From: CAYRGG01 sp964423745
Lineage (GTDB): Bacteria; Pseudomonadota; Gammaproteobacteria; Competibacterales; Competibacteraceae
Assembly (NCBI GenBank): GCA_964423745.1
Contig: CAYRGG010000024.1
Coordinates: forward strand, 1 to 55,671
DNA length: 55,671 bases
Direction: 5' to 3'
How positions within the stretch are numbered: the first letter of the stretch is position 1; each line of letters starts with the position of its first letter. The notes beneath the pieces were generated by a model. The model saw only the letters and a list, made by a program, of their open reading frames with translations. It was not told the origin of the DNA and searched no databases. Positions 24,193-31,754 of this stretch are shown here, one piece after another. The translations under genes and the position numbers were made by a program.

Positions 24193-25428
24193 TTATTTTT
24201 GAAAAATAACAGTGCCGTTGGTTCCGCCAAACCCAAAGGAATTCGATAAGACCACGCGAATTTGCATTTCCCGTGCGTAACCGGGCACATAATCTAAATC
24301 GCAGTCGGGATCTGGATTATCCAGATTGATGGTGGGTGGTGCTACCTGATCTCGCAGGGACAGAATCGAAAAGATCGCCTCAACACCTCCTGCGGCCCCT
24401 AATAAGTGACCCGTCATGGATTTTGTGGAACTGATCGCTACTTTTTGAGCATGTTGGCCAAAAGCCGCTTTTATAGCATCACTTTCCGCGCGATCACCCG
24501 ACGGGGTGGAGGTGCCGTGGGCATTGACATAATCGATAGCATCAGGATTGATGGCGGCATCACGAAGCGCTTCCATCATACAGCGGCGAGCGCCGTCACC
24601 ATTTTCCGAAGGCAGTGTCATATGGTAGGCATCGCCGCTCATGCCAAATCCAATCAATTCCGCATAAATGGTGGCATCGCGTTTTTTTGCATGTTCATAC
24701 TCTTCTAGCACTAACACACCGGCGCCATCGCTTAACACAAAGCCGTCCCGGTCCTTATCCCATGGTCTACTGGCCCCTTGGGGATCATCGTTACGGGTGG
24801 ACAATGCCCGGGCGGCGGCAAAACCGCTTAATCCGGTGGGTGTGGTTGCCATTTCCGCACCACCGGCAATCATCACATCGGCATCACCATAGACAATTAG
24901 ACGACCTGCTAGACCGATACTATGGGTTGCCGTTGTACAAGCTGTCACCAGCGCTAAATTAGGGCCTTTGATACCGTATATGATGGAGAGATTGCCAGAA
25001 ATCATGTTGATAATACTGCGGGGCACGAAGAAGGGCGTCATTTTTCGCGGTCCACCCCGTAAAAATGCCGCATGACCTTCCTCAATCCCTGGCAAACCAC
25101 CGATACCTGAACCGATGGATATACCAATACGCTCGGCATTGGCTTCCGTCACTTCAAGACCCGCATCTTCTATAGACTGAACCGCTGCAGCGATACCATA
25201 TTGGATAAACGTATCCATTTTTTTGGTATCTTTTGGGTTGACATAAGGTCCTAGCTTAAAATCTTTGACTGCGCCCCCAATCCGTACTGGAAGTCCACTG
25301 GTATCGAAGGCTGTGATGGGACTGACACCACTGTTGCCGGCAAGGATATTTGTCCAGGCAGTGGTGATATCATTTCCTACCGGGGAGACGATGCCCATTC
25401 CAGTTACAACAACCCGTCGCTTAGCCAA
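24193..25428 (-). CDS. fabF: Beta-ketoacyl-ACP synthase II
   Basis: Condenses malonyl-ACP with acyl-ACP in the elongation cycle of fatty acid synthesis. Cys164 in TACTTATHSIG is the acyl-binding nucleophile, and the histidines of NAHGTSTP and TGHLLGAAGG complete the triad. It has 411 residues and the C-terminal NSFGFGGTNGTV. The start codon is TTG, with GAGAGG about 8 bases upstream; no ATG fits. It follows acpP after a 146-base gap that contains a terminator-like structure, so fabF is probably expressed below acpP. Confidence 0.96.
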   Translation of the reverse strand: MAKRRVVVTGMGIVSPVGNDITTAWTNILAGNSGVSPITAFDTSGLPVRIGGAVKDFKLGPYVNPKDTKKMDTFIQYGIAAAVQSIEDAGLEVTEANAERIGISIGSGIGGLPGIEEGHAAFLRGGPRKMTPFFVPRSIINMISGNLSIIYGIKGPNLALVTACTTATHSIGLAGRLIVYGDADVMIAGGAEMATTPTGLSGFAAARALSTRNDDPQGASRPWDKDRDGFVLSDGAGVLVLEEYEHAKKRDATIYAELIGFGMSGDAYHMTLPSENGDGARRCMMEALRDAAINPDAIDYVNAHGTSTPSGDRAESDAIKAAFGQHAQKVAISSTKSMTGHLLGAAGGVEAIFSILSLRDQVAPPTINLDNPDPDCDLDYVPGYAREMQIRVVLSNSFGFGGTNGTVIFQK

Positions 25429-25451
25429 TAGGGTATCCTCTCAACCATGTA

Positions 25452-25552
25452 TAAAAAAAACGCCTAGCTACAATCGTTTCTCTATATCCTTTACATAATC
25501 CCTAATTTCAGTAGGGGATAAATAAATCAAATAAAGAATCGATTGCAGCTAG
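25452..25552 (-). terminator. Large branched hairpin with T-run between acpP and fabF (attenuator)
   Basis: On the minus strand CTAGCTGCAATCGATTCT pairs with AGAAACGATTGTAGCTAG, 16 of 18, around about 53 bases that hold a smaller TCCCCTA/TAGGGA hairpin. The 3' arm is followed by GCG and eight T. It begins about 20 bases after acpP. Partial termination would yield excess acpP message. Confidence 0.72.
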
Positions 25553-25574
25553 CGTCCGTGGATGGATGCCCAGC

Positions 25575-25814
25575 TCAAGCACCTAGATGAGCTTTGACAT
25601 AATCGATGGCTTGCTGAACTGTGGTAATTTTCTCCGCGTCTTCATCAGGAATCTCGCATTCAAATTCCTCTTCCAAGGCCATCACCAATTCAACAGTGTC
25701 TAAGGAATCAGCACCAAGATCTTCCACGAAGGATGCCTCATTGGTGACTTGTTCCTCCTTAACACCTAATTGCTCGACGATGATCTTTTTGACGCGCGCT
25801 TCGATGTTACTCAT
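25575..25814 (-). CDS. acpP: Acyl carrier protein
   Basis: Carries growing acyl chains on a phosphopantetheine arm attached to Ser37 of GADSLD. The 79 residues are acidic, with the four-helix signature of ACP (VEDLGADSLDTVELVMALEEEF). ATG 25814 gives the normal N-terminus MSNIEARV; a longer frame is open but not conserved. GAGGAA lies about 10 bases upstream. Its place between fabG and fabF is the usual one. Confidence 0.98.
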   Translation of the reverse strand: MSNIEARVKKIIVEQLGVKEEQVTNEASFVEDLGADSLDTVELVMALEEEFECEIPDEDAEKITTVQQAIDYVKAHLGA

Positions 25815-25975
25815 AATTTTTAAATTCCTCGACTGGTAAACTTGGGCAATCAATTGACATTGCCGCGGCTATTGTAAGAAAAACAAAATAGGCAAATCCA
25901 GGGTTGAACCATAGGTTGTGACGCCAGTTTGAATATGAAATTGGGCGATCTCAGTGTATTGGAAGTGTAAGCACA

Positions 25976-26719
25976 TCAATTCATATACATCCCCCCGTTC
26001 ACATGCAGTGTTTCTCCTGTAATGTAGCCAGCTCCGTCTGAAACGAGAAAGGCGACGGCATGAGCCACATCCTGCACATGACCTAAACGGTTCAGAGGAA
26101 TCTCCTCAATCAAGTTAGCGCGTTGCGACTCGGATAGGTTACGCGTCATATCGGTATCGATAAACCCAGGCGCCAGGGCATTGACGGTAATACCCCTTGA
26201 ACCCACCTCCCGCGCCAAGGATTTTGTAAACCCGAGAACGCCTGCCTTAGCCGCTGCATAATTAGACTGACCAGGGTTCCCCGTTACGCCGACCACTGAC
26301 GTAATCGTGACAATACGGCCATAGCGTGCCTTTAACATGCCACGCAAAACCGCTTTGCTTAATCTATAGACGGAAGAAAGGTCAGTTGCAATAACGCTAT
26401 CCCATTCTTCTTCTTTCATACGCATTAAAATATTATCCCGCGTGACGGCAGCGTTGTTGATAAGGATAGTTGGACTACCAAATAGGTCAGTCACTGTTCT
26501 AATAACTGTCTCCACTGAACCAAGATCAGTCACGTCCAAACGCATACCTTGGCCTTGAATGTCTCGTTCTTGGAAGCTGTGAGTAATTCCCTCAGCACCC
26601 CCATCAGAGGTGGCTGTGCCGATGACGGTAGCGCCCTGCCTACCCAATTCATAAGCTATCGCTTGACCAATACCGCGGCTAGCGCCGCTCACGAGGGCAA
26701 TTTTTCCTGGTAATGTCAT
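25976..26719 (-). CDS. fabG: 3-oxoacyl-ACP reductase FabG
   Basis: NADPH-dependent reductase of the elongation cycle, short-chain dehydrogenase family. The cofactor motif GASRGIGQA is at residues 12-20; Ser141, Tyr154 and Lys158 (SNYAAAKAG) are in place. The fourth member of the catalytic tetrad, Asn110 in E. coli (ETNLSSVF), is Asp here (ATDLSSVY, residue 113), from a GAC codon. It has 247 residues and ends in ETLHVNGGMYMN, typical of true FabG. ATG 26719 matches family starts. It lies 39 bases after fabH, where most gammaproteobacteria have fabD. Confidence 0.96.
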   Translation of the reverse strand: MTLPGKIALVSGASRGIGQAIAYELGRQGATVIGTATSDGGAEGITHSFQERDIQGQGMRLDVTDLGSVETVIRTVTDLFGSPTILINNAAVTRDNILMRMKEEEWDSVIATDLSSVYRLSKAVLRGMLKARYGRIVTITSVVGVTGNPGQSNYAAAKAGVLGFTKSLAREVGSRGITVNALAPGFIDTDMTRNLSESQRANLIEEIPLNRLGHVQDVAHAVAFLVSDGAGYITGETLHVNGGMYMN

Positions 26720-26758
26720 GGTGTCATTCTCTCGCCGGTTGCGAGTTAAGGGTCTCAA

Positions 26759-27727
26759 CTAATAATTAAGAAGTATGGAACCCCAGGTGAATCCGCCGCC
26801 AAAAGCTTCTAAAAGCAGGGTGTCTCCCCGTTTAATCCGGCCATCGCGCACGGCCACATCGAGGGCTAGGGGTACAGAAGCTGCAGAGGTGTTGCCATGG
26901 GTTTTGACCGTATTGATAACCCGTTCTAGAGGTAGCTGGAGTTTCTTGGCCGTAGCGGCGAGGATACGTTCATTGGCTTGATGGGGAATGAGCCAATCCA
27001 CATCGGCCACGGTAAGGCGATTGGCGTCCAAGGTTTCCTGTACAATGCGGGTCATGGAATTGACCGCCACCTTAAACACTTCATTACCCCGCATTTCCAC
27101 AAAAGCTGCATTTTCTCGCGTTTTATCATAACCTGTGGATACACCTGCTGGCACCCAAAGCAATTTTTTGTAACGACCATCGGCATGTAAGTGGCTCGAT
27201 ACGATACCAGGGGTATGCACTGTTTCCAATACGACCGCGCCCGCGCCATCGCCAAATAAAATACAAGTGCCCCGATCCGTCCAATCAATAATGCGGGTAA
27301 AGGTTTCCGAACCTACCACCAAGGCCCGCTGAACCATGCCGGTTCGAATAAATTGATCTGCGATAGCCAAAGCATAAATAAAACCAGTACACACGGCTTG
27401 AACATCGAATGCCGCACCGCCAAAATTACCCAGGCGCTGCTGCAACTGAGTTGCGACACTGGGAAAAACATGATCCGGTGTGGTCGTGGCTAGCACAATC
27501 ATGTCGATGGTATTGGGCTCCACTGCCGCGGCCTCCAGAGCCCGTTGCGCGGCAATCTCAGCCAAATCACAGGTAGTTTCTTCAGGAGCCGCCATGTGCC
27601 GCTGCTCCACACCGGTACGCTCTAGAATCCATTGCGCTGAGGTATCAACCATTTTCTCTAAATCGAAGTTAGTTAATACCCGCTCCGGCAAATAACCGCC
27701 AGTTCCGACAATCTGTGAGTATTTCAA
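26759..27727 (-). CDS. fabH: Beta-ketoacyl-ACP synthase III
   Basis: Starts fatty acid synthesis by condensing acetyl-CoA with malonyl-ACP. Catalytic Cys113 is in VQAVCTGF, the His in LIPHQAN and the Asn in THGNTSAAS. It has 322 residues, with N-terminus YSQIVGTGGYLPE as in E. coli. The start is a TTG that overlaps the TGA of plsX by four bases, which suggests translational coupling. It is part of the plsX-fabH-fabG operon. Confidence 0.97.
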   Translation of the reverse strand: MKYSQIVGTGGYLPERVLTNFDLEKMVDTSAQWILERTGVEQRHMAAPEETTCDLAEIAAQRALEAAAVEPNTIDMIVLATTTPDHVFPSVATQLQQRLGNFGGAAFDVQAVCTGFIYALAIADQFIRTGMVQRALVVGSETFTRIIDWTDRGTCILFGDGAGAVVLETVHTPGIVSSHLHADGRYKKLLWVPAGVSTGYDKTRENAAFVEMRGNEVFKVAVNSMTRIVQETLDANRLTVADVDWLIPHQANERILAATAKKLQLPLERVINTVKTHGNTSAASVPLALDVAVRDGRIKRGDTLLLEAFGGGFTWGSILLNY

Positions 27728-28758
27728 AGCGCTTGTTTCTCAGGCGGAAAAAAATTTGTTAGACATTTATCAATTTGCGCAGGTACCGCTTTCTCGACTT
27801 CTAGCTTAGCGATTTCTATGGCGCTTGCGAAAGCCAACGCATCCGCACTGCCGTGACTTTTTATGACGATACCGCGCAAACCTAACAGGCTGGCGCCGTT
27901 ATAATGACGCGGATCGATTCTTTTTCCAAAAGCCCGTAGCACAGGTAAAGCCACCAAACCCGCTAGCCGAGTCAAAAGATTTTTCTTAAATTCCTTGGTC
28001 ATGTAATGGCGAATCAACTGGGCAACACCTTCACTGGTTTTTAACGCTACATTACCAACAAATCCATCGCAGATCACCACATCAACCTGTTCCAAAAAAA
28101 TACCATCGCCCTCAATAAAGCCAATGTAATTGAGGTTGCTTTTGCTCAGCAAGCTAGCGGCTTTTTTAACCTGCTCGTTGCCTTTAATGATTTCTTCGCC
28201 GATATTGAGCAACCCCACACGAGGTAATTCAATGGCATCCACAGCAGAGGTCAATACCGAACCCATGATGGCGAACTGCAACAAATGTTCCGCTTTACTA
28301 TCCACATTAGCCCCAAGATCCAGGACCCGGGTATGGCCATATATAGAAGGAATAGTGGTGCAAATGGCAGGTCTATCGATACCGGACAATGTCTTTAGCA
28401 CAAAGCGAGCGCTCGCCATGAGCGCTCCAGTATTACCCGCGCTGACACAGGCGTCAGCCTCGCCTTGCCGCACTAAATTGATCGCTACACGCATGGACGA
28501 GTCTTTTTTAAGCCGTAATGCTTGCGAAGGCAATTCATCCATACCCACGGTCTGAGAAGCATGATGGATAACAATAGCTGATCGATCGACATGCTTGAAT
28601 GTTGCTAACTTTGCCGACAAAACGTCTTGGTTACCCACTAGGATTAACCTGATGGAACCGCGGTTTGCTTGCGTCACCCGCAAAGCAGCGGGAACGGTGG
28701 CATCAGGTCCTATATCCCCTCCCATGCCATCCACAGCGATGGTAAGAGGTCGCTTCAT
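27724..28758 (-). CDS. plsX: Phosphate acyltransferase PlsX
   Basis: Makes acyl-phosphate from acyl-ACP, the first step toward phosphatidic acid through PlsY. It opens with TIAVDGMGGDIGPDATV and contains QALRLKKDSSMRVAINLV, SAGNTGALMA and VLDLGANVDSKAEHL, all hallmarks. It has 344 residues. It lies after rpmF (130-base gap) and overlaps fabH by four bases, linking phospholipid and fatty acid synthesis. Confidence 0.97.
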   Translation of the reverse strand: MKRPLTIAVDGMGGDIGPDATVPAALRVTQANRGSIRLILVGNQDVLSAKLATFKHVDRSAIVIHHASQTVGMDELPSQALRLKKDSSMRVAINLVRQGEADACVSAGNTGALMASARFVLKTLSGIDRPAICTTIPSIYGHTRVLDLGANVDSKAEHLLQFAIMGSVLTSAVDAIELPRVGLLNIGEEIIKGNEQVKKAASLLSKSNLNYIGFIEGDGIFLEQVDVVICDGFVGNVALKTSEGVAQLIRHYMTKEFKKNLLTRLAGLVALPVLRAFGKRIDPRHYNGASLLGLRGIVIKSHGSADALAFASAIEIAKLEVEKAVPAQIDKCLTNFFPPEKQAL

Positions 28759-28888
28759 TGAAGATGCCCGCTCATGAAAAAATACTAATCGTGTAAAAGG
28801 GATGCTGTTGGTAAAATAGCCAGTGGCGTAGAGCGAACAGCACCAACGAGAAGGTTATACAACGCTCCCCGTCAAGGCTGTTCTACCC

Positions 28889-29086
28889 CTACTCTTCTTC
28901 GTCTTCTTCCTCAATAGGGGCCTCGATCACTTTACGGCCACGGTAATACCCATCTGGGGTAACATGGTGCCGTATATGAGTCTCGCCAGAGGTAGGATCG
29001 ATAGACAATGTGGGCGTTTTAAGGGCATCGTGGGAACGTCGTGAACCCCGCTTAGCCCGCGTTTTACGGTTTTGTTGGACGGCCAT
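28889..29086 (-). CDS. rpmF: 50S ribosomal protein L32
   Basis: Small basic protein of the large ribosomal subunit. MAVQQNRKTRAKRGSRRSHDAL is the conserved start. The 65 residues end in an acidic tail (EEEDEEE), longer than in E. coli. It lies 8 bases after yceD in the standard yceD-rpmF-plsX order, and expression probably comes from the promoter in front of yceD. Confidence 0.97.
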   Translation of the reverse strand: MAVQQNRKTRAKRGSRRSHDALKTPTLSIDPTSGETHIRHHVTPDGYYRGRKVIEAPIEEEDEEE

Positions 29087-29094
29087 AATGGTAT

Positions 29095-29622
29095 TTACTC
29101 TTTGTTCGAATTCAGTCTTAAATTGGCAAGTGCAGCAAAAGGTTTGACAGTGTGCGCCGTTGCTGCTTTTTTTTCTGGCAAATTAAAGCCTTCACGTTCA
29201 CACTGGTGTAAATCAGCATGCAACGGAATAAGCGGCAATGCCAGAATAAGTTCGTCTTCTACCCATTCAGCAATCACTAACTCGTTGTTTGAAGTCAATA
29301 ATGGGTCATAGTCTTTCGGTAAATTTATAGCCTGCGCCTCAGTATGCACCAGCCCTAAACGAAACGCCACTGTTAACGGCACAGGCATCGGCGCCAAACA
29401 ACGTTGACAGACCAATTCAACAGTTACCTCCATTGTACCGACAAAAAAGTGCGTTCCCTGTGCGTCGATGCCTGCCTCTAAAACGATTTTTACGGGCTCT
29501 AGCGGCGCGTCAATCAAAGACAGCAAACGCGCCATGGTATGCAGATGGAGTTCGCCTTGCAGGCGACCCCCCTGGACTGCAAAATGCCAAGGATTTATCT
29601 TTTTAGGGAGGTTTTTTTGCAT
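29095..29622 (-). CDS. yceD: YceD family protein (DUF177), 23S rRNA accumulation protein
   Basis: In E. coli YceD affects 23S rRNA levels; mechanism unknown. It contains the paired cysteines of VELVCQRCLAPM and WVEDELILALPLIPLH, both family marks. ATG 29622 gives MQKNLPKKINPW, which aligns with E. coli MQKVKLPLTLDP, and 175 residues. A TTG at 29661 would extend it, but that TTGACA is the -35 box. The ATG lies only 10 bases from the -10 box and has no Shine-Dalgarno, so the message is probably nearly leaderless. Confidence 0.92.
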   Translation of the reverse strand: MQKNLPKKINPWHFAVQGGRLQGELHLHTMARLLSLIDAPLEPVKIVLEAGIDAQGTHFFVGTMEVTVELVCQRCLAPMPVPLTVAFRLGLVHTEAQAINLPKDYDPLLTSNNELVIAEWVEDELILALPLIPLHADLHQCEREGFNLPEKKAATAHTVKPFAALANLRLNSNKE

Positions 29623-29632
29623 AAGGGACGCA

Positions 29633-29661
29633 ATAATATCGACGCCGGATACGTCTGTCAA
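29633..29661 (-). promoter_or_regulatory. Sigma-70 promoter of the yceD-rpmF-plsX-fab operon
   Basis: On the minus strand TTGACA, exactly 17 bases, then TATTAT. The start of transcription should be near 29626, four or five bases from the yceD ATG. Confidence 0.85.
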
Positions 29662-29690
29662 AAGACTTACACAACTAATATGTAGTTAGT

Positions 29691-30299
29691 ATGAATTCTC
29701 ACCTACCAGATGGTCGTCGTTTGCTGCTTGCCTCGAGTTCACCCTTTCGTCGAGAACTTCTGACACGCCTGCAATTGCCTTTTCAGATAGTTGCACCTAA
29801 CTCGGATGAAACACCTTACCCTGGTGAAACAGGTGATGTTTTGGTGGCTCGACTTGCGGCGTCTAAAGCACAATCCGTCGCTCTTCAGCAAACCAGGGCA
29901 TTAATTATTGGGTCTGATCAAGTGGCTGTCTTTAAAGATAAGATTCTCGGTAAACCCGACAATCATGCAAATGCTATTGAGCAACTCAGGAGGTTTTCAT
30001 CGCAATCAGTGACTTTTTATACCGGTCTTTGTTTATGGGACAGCGATAGCGGCAGAAGACAGATCCATGTGGCGCCTTTTGTTGTGCATTTTCGCCATTT
30101 AACCCAGCAACAAATCGAAGCTTATTTGCATCGTGAACAACCTTATCAATGTGCTGGCAGTTTTAAATCCGAGGGGTTAGGTATTGCTCTTTTTGAGAAA
30201 TTAACAGGCGAAGATCCTACTAGCCTTGTTGGACTACCCCTCATTCAGTTGATTCGTATGTTAGAAGCAGAAGGGATTGATGTTATTCAAGATGCGTAA
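29691..30299 (+). CDS. yceF: Maf-like nucleotide pyrophosphatase (YceF type)
   Basis: Hydrolyses non-canonical nucleoside triphosphates; the YceF subgroup prefers 7-methyl-GTP. The N-terminal LLLASSSPFRRELL, SDETPYPGETGDVLVARLAASKA, IIGSDQVAV and the loop GSFKSEGLGIALFE are signatures. The length of 202 residues is normal. It is divergent from yceD with about 70 bases between, the same neighbourhood as in E. coli, which favours yceF over yhdE. Confidence 0.93.
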   Translation: MNSHLPDGRRLLLASSSPFRRELLTRLQLPFQIVAPNSDETPYPGETGDVLVARLAASKAQSVALQQTRALIIGSDQVAVFKDKILGKPDNHANAIEQLRRFSSQSVTFYTGLCLWDSDSGRRQIHVAPFVVHFRHLTQQQIEAYLHREQPYQCAGSFKSEGLGIALFEKLTGEDPTSLVGLPLIQLIRMLEAEGIDVIQDA

Positions 30300-30329
30300 A
30301 GGAACAAGTAATACTTGCTTTCAGCCAGT

Positions 30330-30929
30330 TTAGTTGCTGGGCTGACGGCGCACCACGTATTTCTCATAAAATTCACGGAATATGCGTTGCGCCAATTCAA
30401 GCTCTTTCGGTTGCATCTGCTCCGCTAAAGCATTGCGATGGATTTTACCTTGTTCATCTCCCTGCACGGCAGCTAACTGGTACCAGGCATAGGCCATAGC
30501 ATAGTCTTTGGGGATACCATAGCCTTGACGGTGAAGGGTGCCTAATTTTACTTGCGCTGCCAAAAAACGTTGCTGGGCGGAAGCAAGCCACAACGCTTTA
30601 GCCATTTTATAATCCCTACGCACCCCCTGTCCGTTGGCATAAAGCACGCCAAGGTTATGTTGGGCTACGTTGTGACCATTATCCGCAGCCATACTGTACC
30701 AATAAACGGCCTTTTGGTAATTTTTAGGCACACCATGACCATTTTCATACATGGCGCCTAGATTGTGCTGGGCTGCAGCAAAACCTTGTTTCGCTGCAAC
30801 TTCCCAATTAACCATCGCCGTTTCATAGTCACCGGCTTCGAAAGCATCGATACCTATTTGATAGCCGTTTTTGACGGGAGACGCTTTTACCCACTTTCCC
30901 ACTACATTTGTAATATTTGTTCCCCACAT
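30330..30929 (-). CDS. Sel1-like repeat (tetratricopeptide-like) protein
   Basis: Solenoid scaffold protein of 199 residues. Sel1 repeats of about 36 residues are seen, for example AAAQHNLGAMYENGHGVPKN, NVAQHNLGVLYANGQGV and AAQVKLGTLHRQGYGIPKD, with a partial first unit. There is no signal peptide I can support, so it is probably cytoplasmic. Such proteins bind other proteins in signalling or stress response; the partner is unknown. It is divergent from the GGA-rich RNA gene, sharing about 250 bases of upstream region. Confidence 0.88.
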   Translation of the reverse strand: MWGTNITNVVGKWVKASPVKNGYQIGIDAFEAGDYETAMVNWEVAAKQGFAAAQHNLGAMYENGHGVPKNYQKAVYWYSMAADNGHNVAQHNLGVLYANGQGVRRDYKMAKALWLASAQQRFLAAQVKLGTLHRQGYGIPKDYAMAYAWYQLAAVQGDEQGKIHRNALAEQMQPKELELAQRIFREFYEKYVVRRQPSN

Positions 30930-30985
30930 GACTTTTTATGCACCCTTGCATATGTATTTCTGTATATCTCAACCCAAGCTCATGT

Positions 30986-31000
30986 GTGCAAAATTTGCAC
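30986..31000. promoter_or_regulatory. Perfect palindrome GTGCAAA-A-TTTGCAC, possible activator site
   Basis: Seven-base arms around one A, about 180-195 bases upstream of the predicted start of the GGA-rich RNA and 57 bases upstream of the Sel1 gene. The position suits an enhancer-binding protein or a Sel1-gene operator. Confidence 0.4.
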
Positions 31001-31032
31001 CACTTAAAACATTAGGTATATGCGCATACCCT

Positions 31033-31057
31033 GCTGTTCTAGCTGACTAGGAACAGC
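31033..31057. promoter_or_regulatory. Inverted repeat, possible enhancer site for the sigma-54 promoter
   Basis: GCTGTTCTAG and CTAGGAACAGC pair around CTGA with a one-base bulge. It lies about 125-145 bases upstream of the predicted start site, the usual distance of bacterial enhancer elements. No T-run adjoins the stem directly, though six T occur about 15 bases later, so a terminator is a weaker reading. Confidence 0.4.
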
Positions 31058-31151
31058 ACATTTGGACATTTTTTGTCACATCTGTTCTATATCTTTTCAT
31101 CTATAAATTCGTGAATAATAATTTCTTATTACAACTCAGATATTTACAAAT

Positions 31152-31168
31152 ATGGCATTGTAAATGCA
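31152..31168 (+). promoter_or_regulatory. Sigma-54 promoter of the GGA-rich RNA
   Basis: ATGGCATTGTAAATGCA carries TGGCA and TGCA with GG and GC exactly 10 bases apart. The predicted start is about 31179, three bases before the first GGA of the cluster. That coincidence supports the call. Confidence 0.62.
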
Positions 31169-31178
31169 TATGTCTAAA

Positions 31179-31658
31179 TTAGGAAGCTTAAAGGATCGCT
31201 AGCAAGGACGCATCAGACTGACAAAAATAGTCACGGACGGCTGAGGATAAATTCAAATAGGACACAGATTATTTAGGCGCAGTTAGCAGTTAGGACAGCT
31301 TGGAATAATTCGTCATAGCTAAGGATAGCTAGCTAGAGATAAAGACAAGGATTGCTCAAGGATAGTTAAGGATAGGGAGTGTTAGGCTAAGGATAGCCAA
31401 GGACAGGAATTGCCAAGGGATGGCCAAGGAAAGTTAGGAATAGTTATGGATGATTAAGGACGAATTAGGAACAAGGACTACTCAGGAATAAGTCAGGAAC
31501 AGTTATCGAACGCAAGGAACCTAGGAAGACAAGGACCTGGTTTAGGAATGAACCAAAAGCACAGGCTGTGCTCTGCTAGGATGCACTCAGTAGGGACTCA
31601 CCATAGCAGCAACTTATCTTTCAGGAAGAATGGGTAAGTTGCTGTTTTATTTTTTTTA
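31179..31658 (+). ncRNA. CsrB/RsmZ-type regulatory RNA with 32 GGA motifs
   Basis: A non-coding transcript of about 480 nt proposed to sequester CsrA/RsmA. I count 32 GGA triplets from 31182 to 31624; about seven would be expected by chance. Twenty of them fall in 31349-31547, one every ten bases, mostly as AAGGA, TAGGA or CAGGA. Several lie in hairpin loops: TAGCTA-AGGA-TAGCTA (31316-31331), GGCTA-AGGA-TAGCC (31385-31398), GCCA-AGGGA-TGGC (31412-31424) and GGTTT-AGGAAT-GAACC (31539-31554). All frames are broken by stops, many in the repeated GGATAG. A sigma-54 promoter precedes it and an intrinsic terminator closes it. CsrB of E. coli has about 18 such motifs in 370 nt. CsrA itself is not in the window. 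Confidence 0.85.
31608..31658 (+). terminator. Intrinsic terminator of the GGA-rich RNA
   Basis: AGCAACTTA pairs with TAAGTTGCT; inside, TCTT pairs with AAGA and displays one more AGG(A) in the loop. It is followed by G, TTTT, A and eight T. Confidence 0.9.
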
Positions 31659-31754
31659 ACCCCACTAAATTACACGCCATAGTCAGTAAAAATCATCTGC
31701 TAGCAATCTTTAATAAAACCAAGGCTCATATTCGATCAAGTAAGGTAAGGAAGC

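Noticed and set aside
30986..31000. LuxO or NtrC binding site
   Set aside because: The palindrome has similar bases but the wrong spacing between half-sites for both, so I left the regulator open.
31141..31178. GacA/UvrY box before the GGA-rich RNA
   Set aside because: TTTACA-N10-TGTAAA is present, but the order and spacing differ from TGTAAG-N6-CTTACA; the sigma-54 elements fit better.
31179..31658. Iterons or a replication origin
   Set aside because: The GGA repeats are short, irregularly spaced, form RNA hairpins and end in a terminator; no DnaA boxes or replication gene adjoin.
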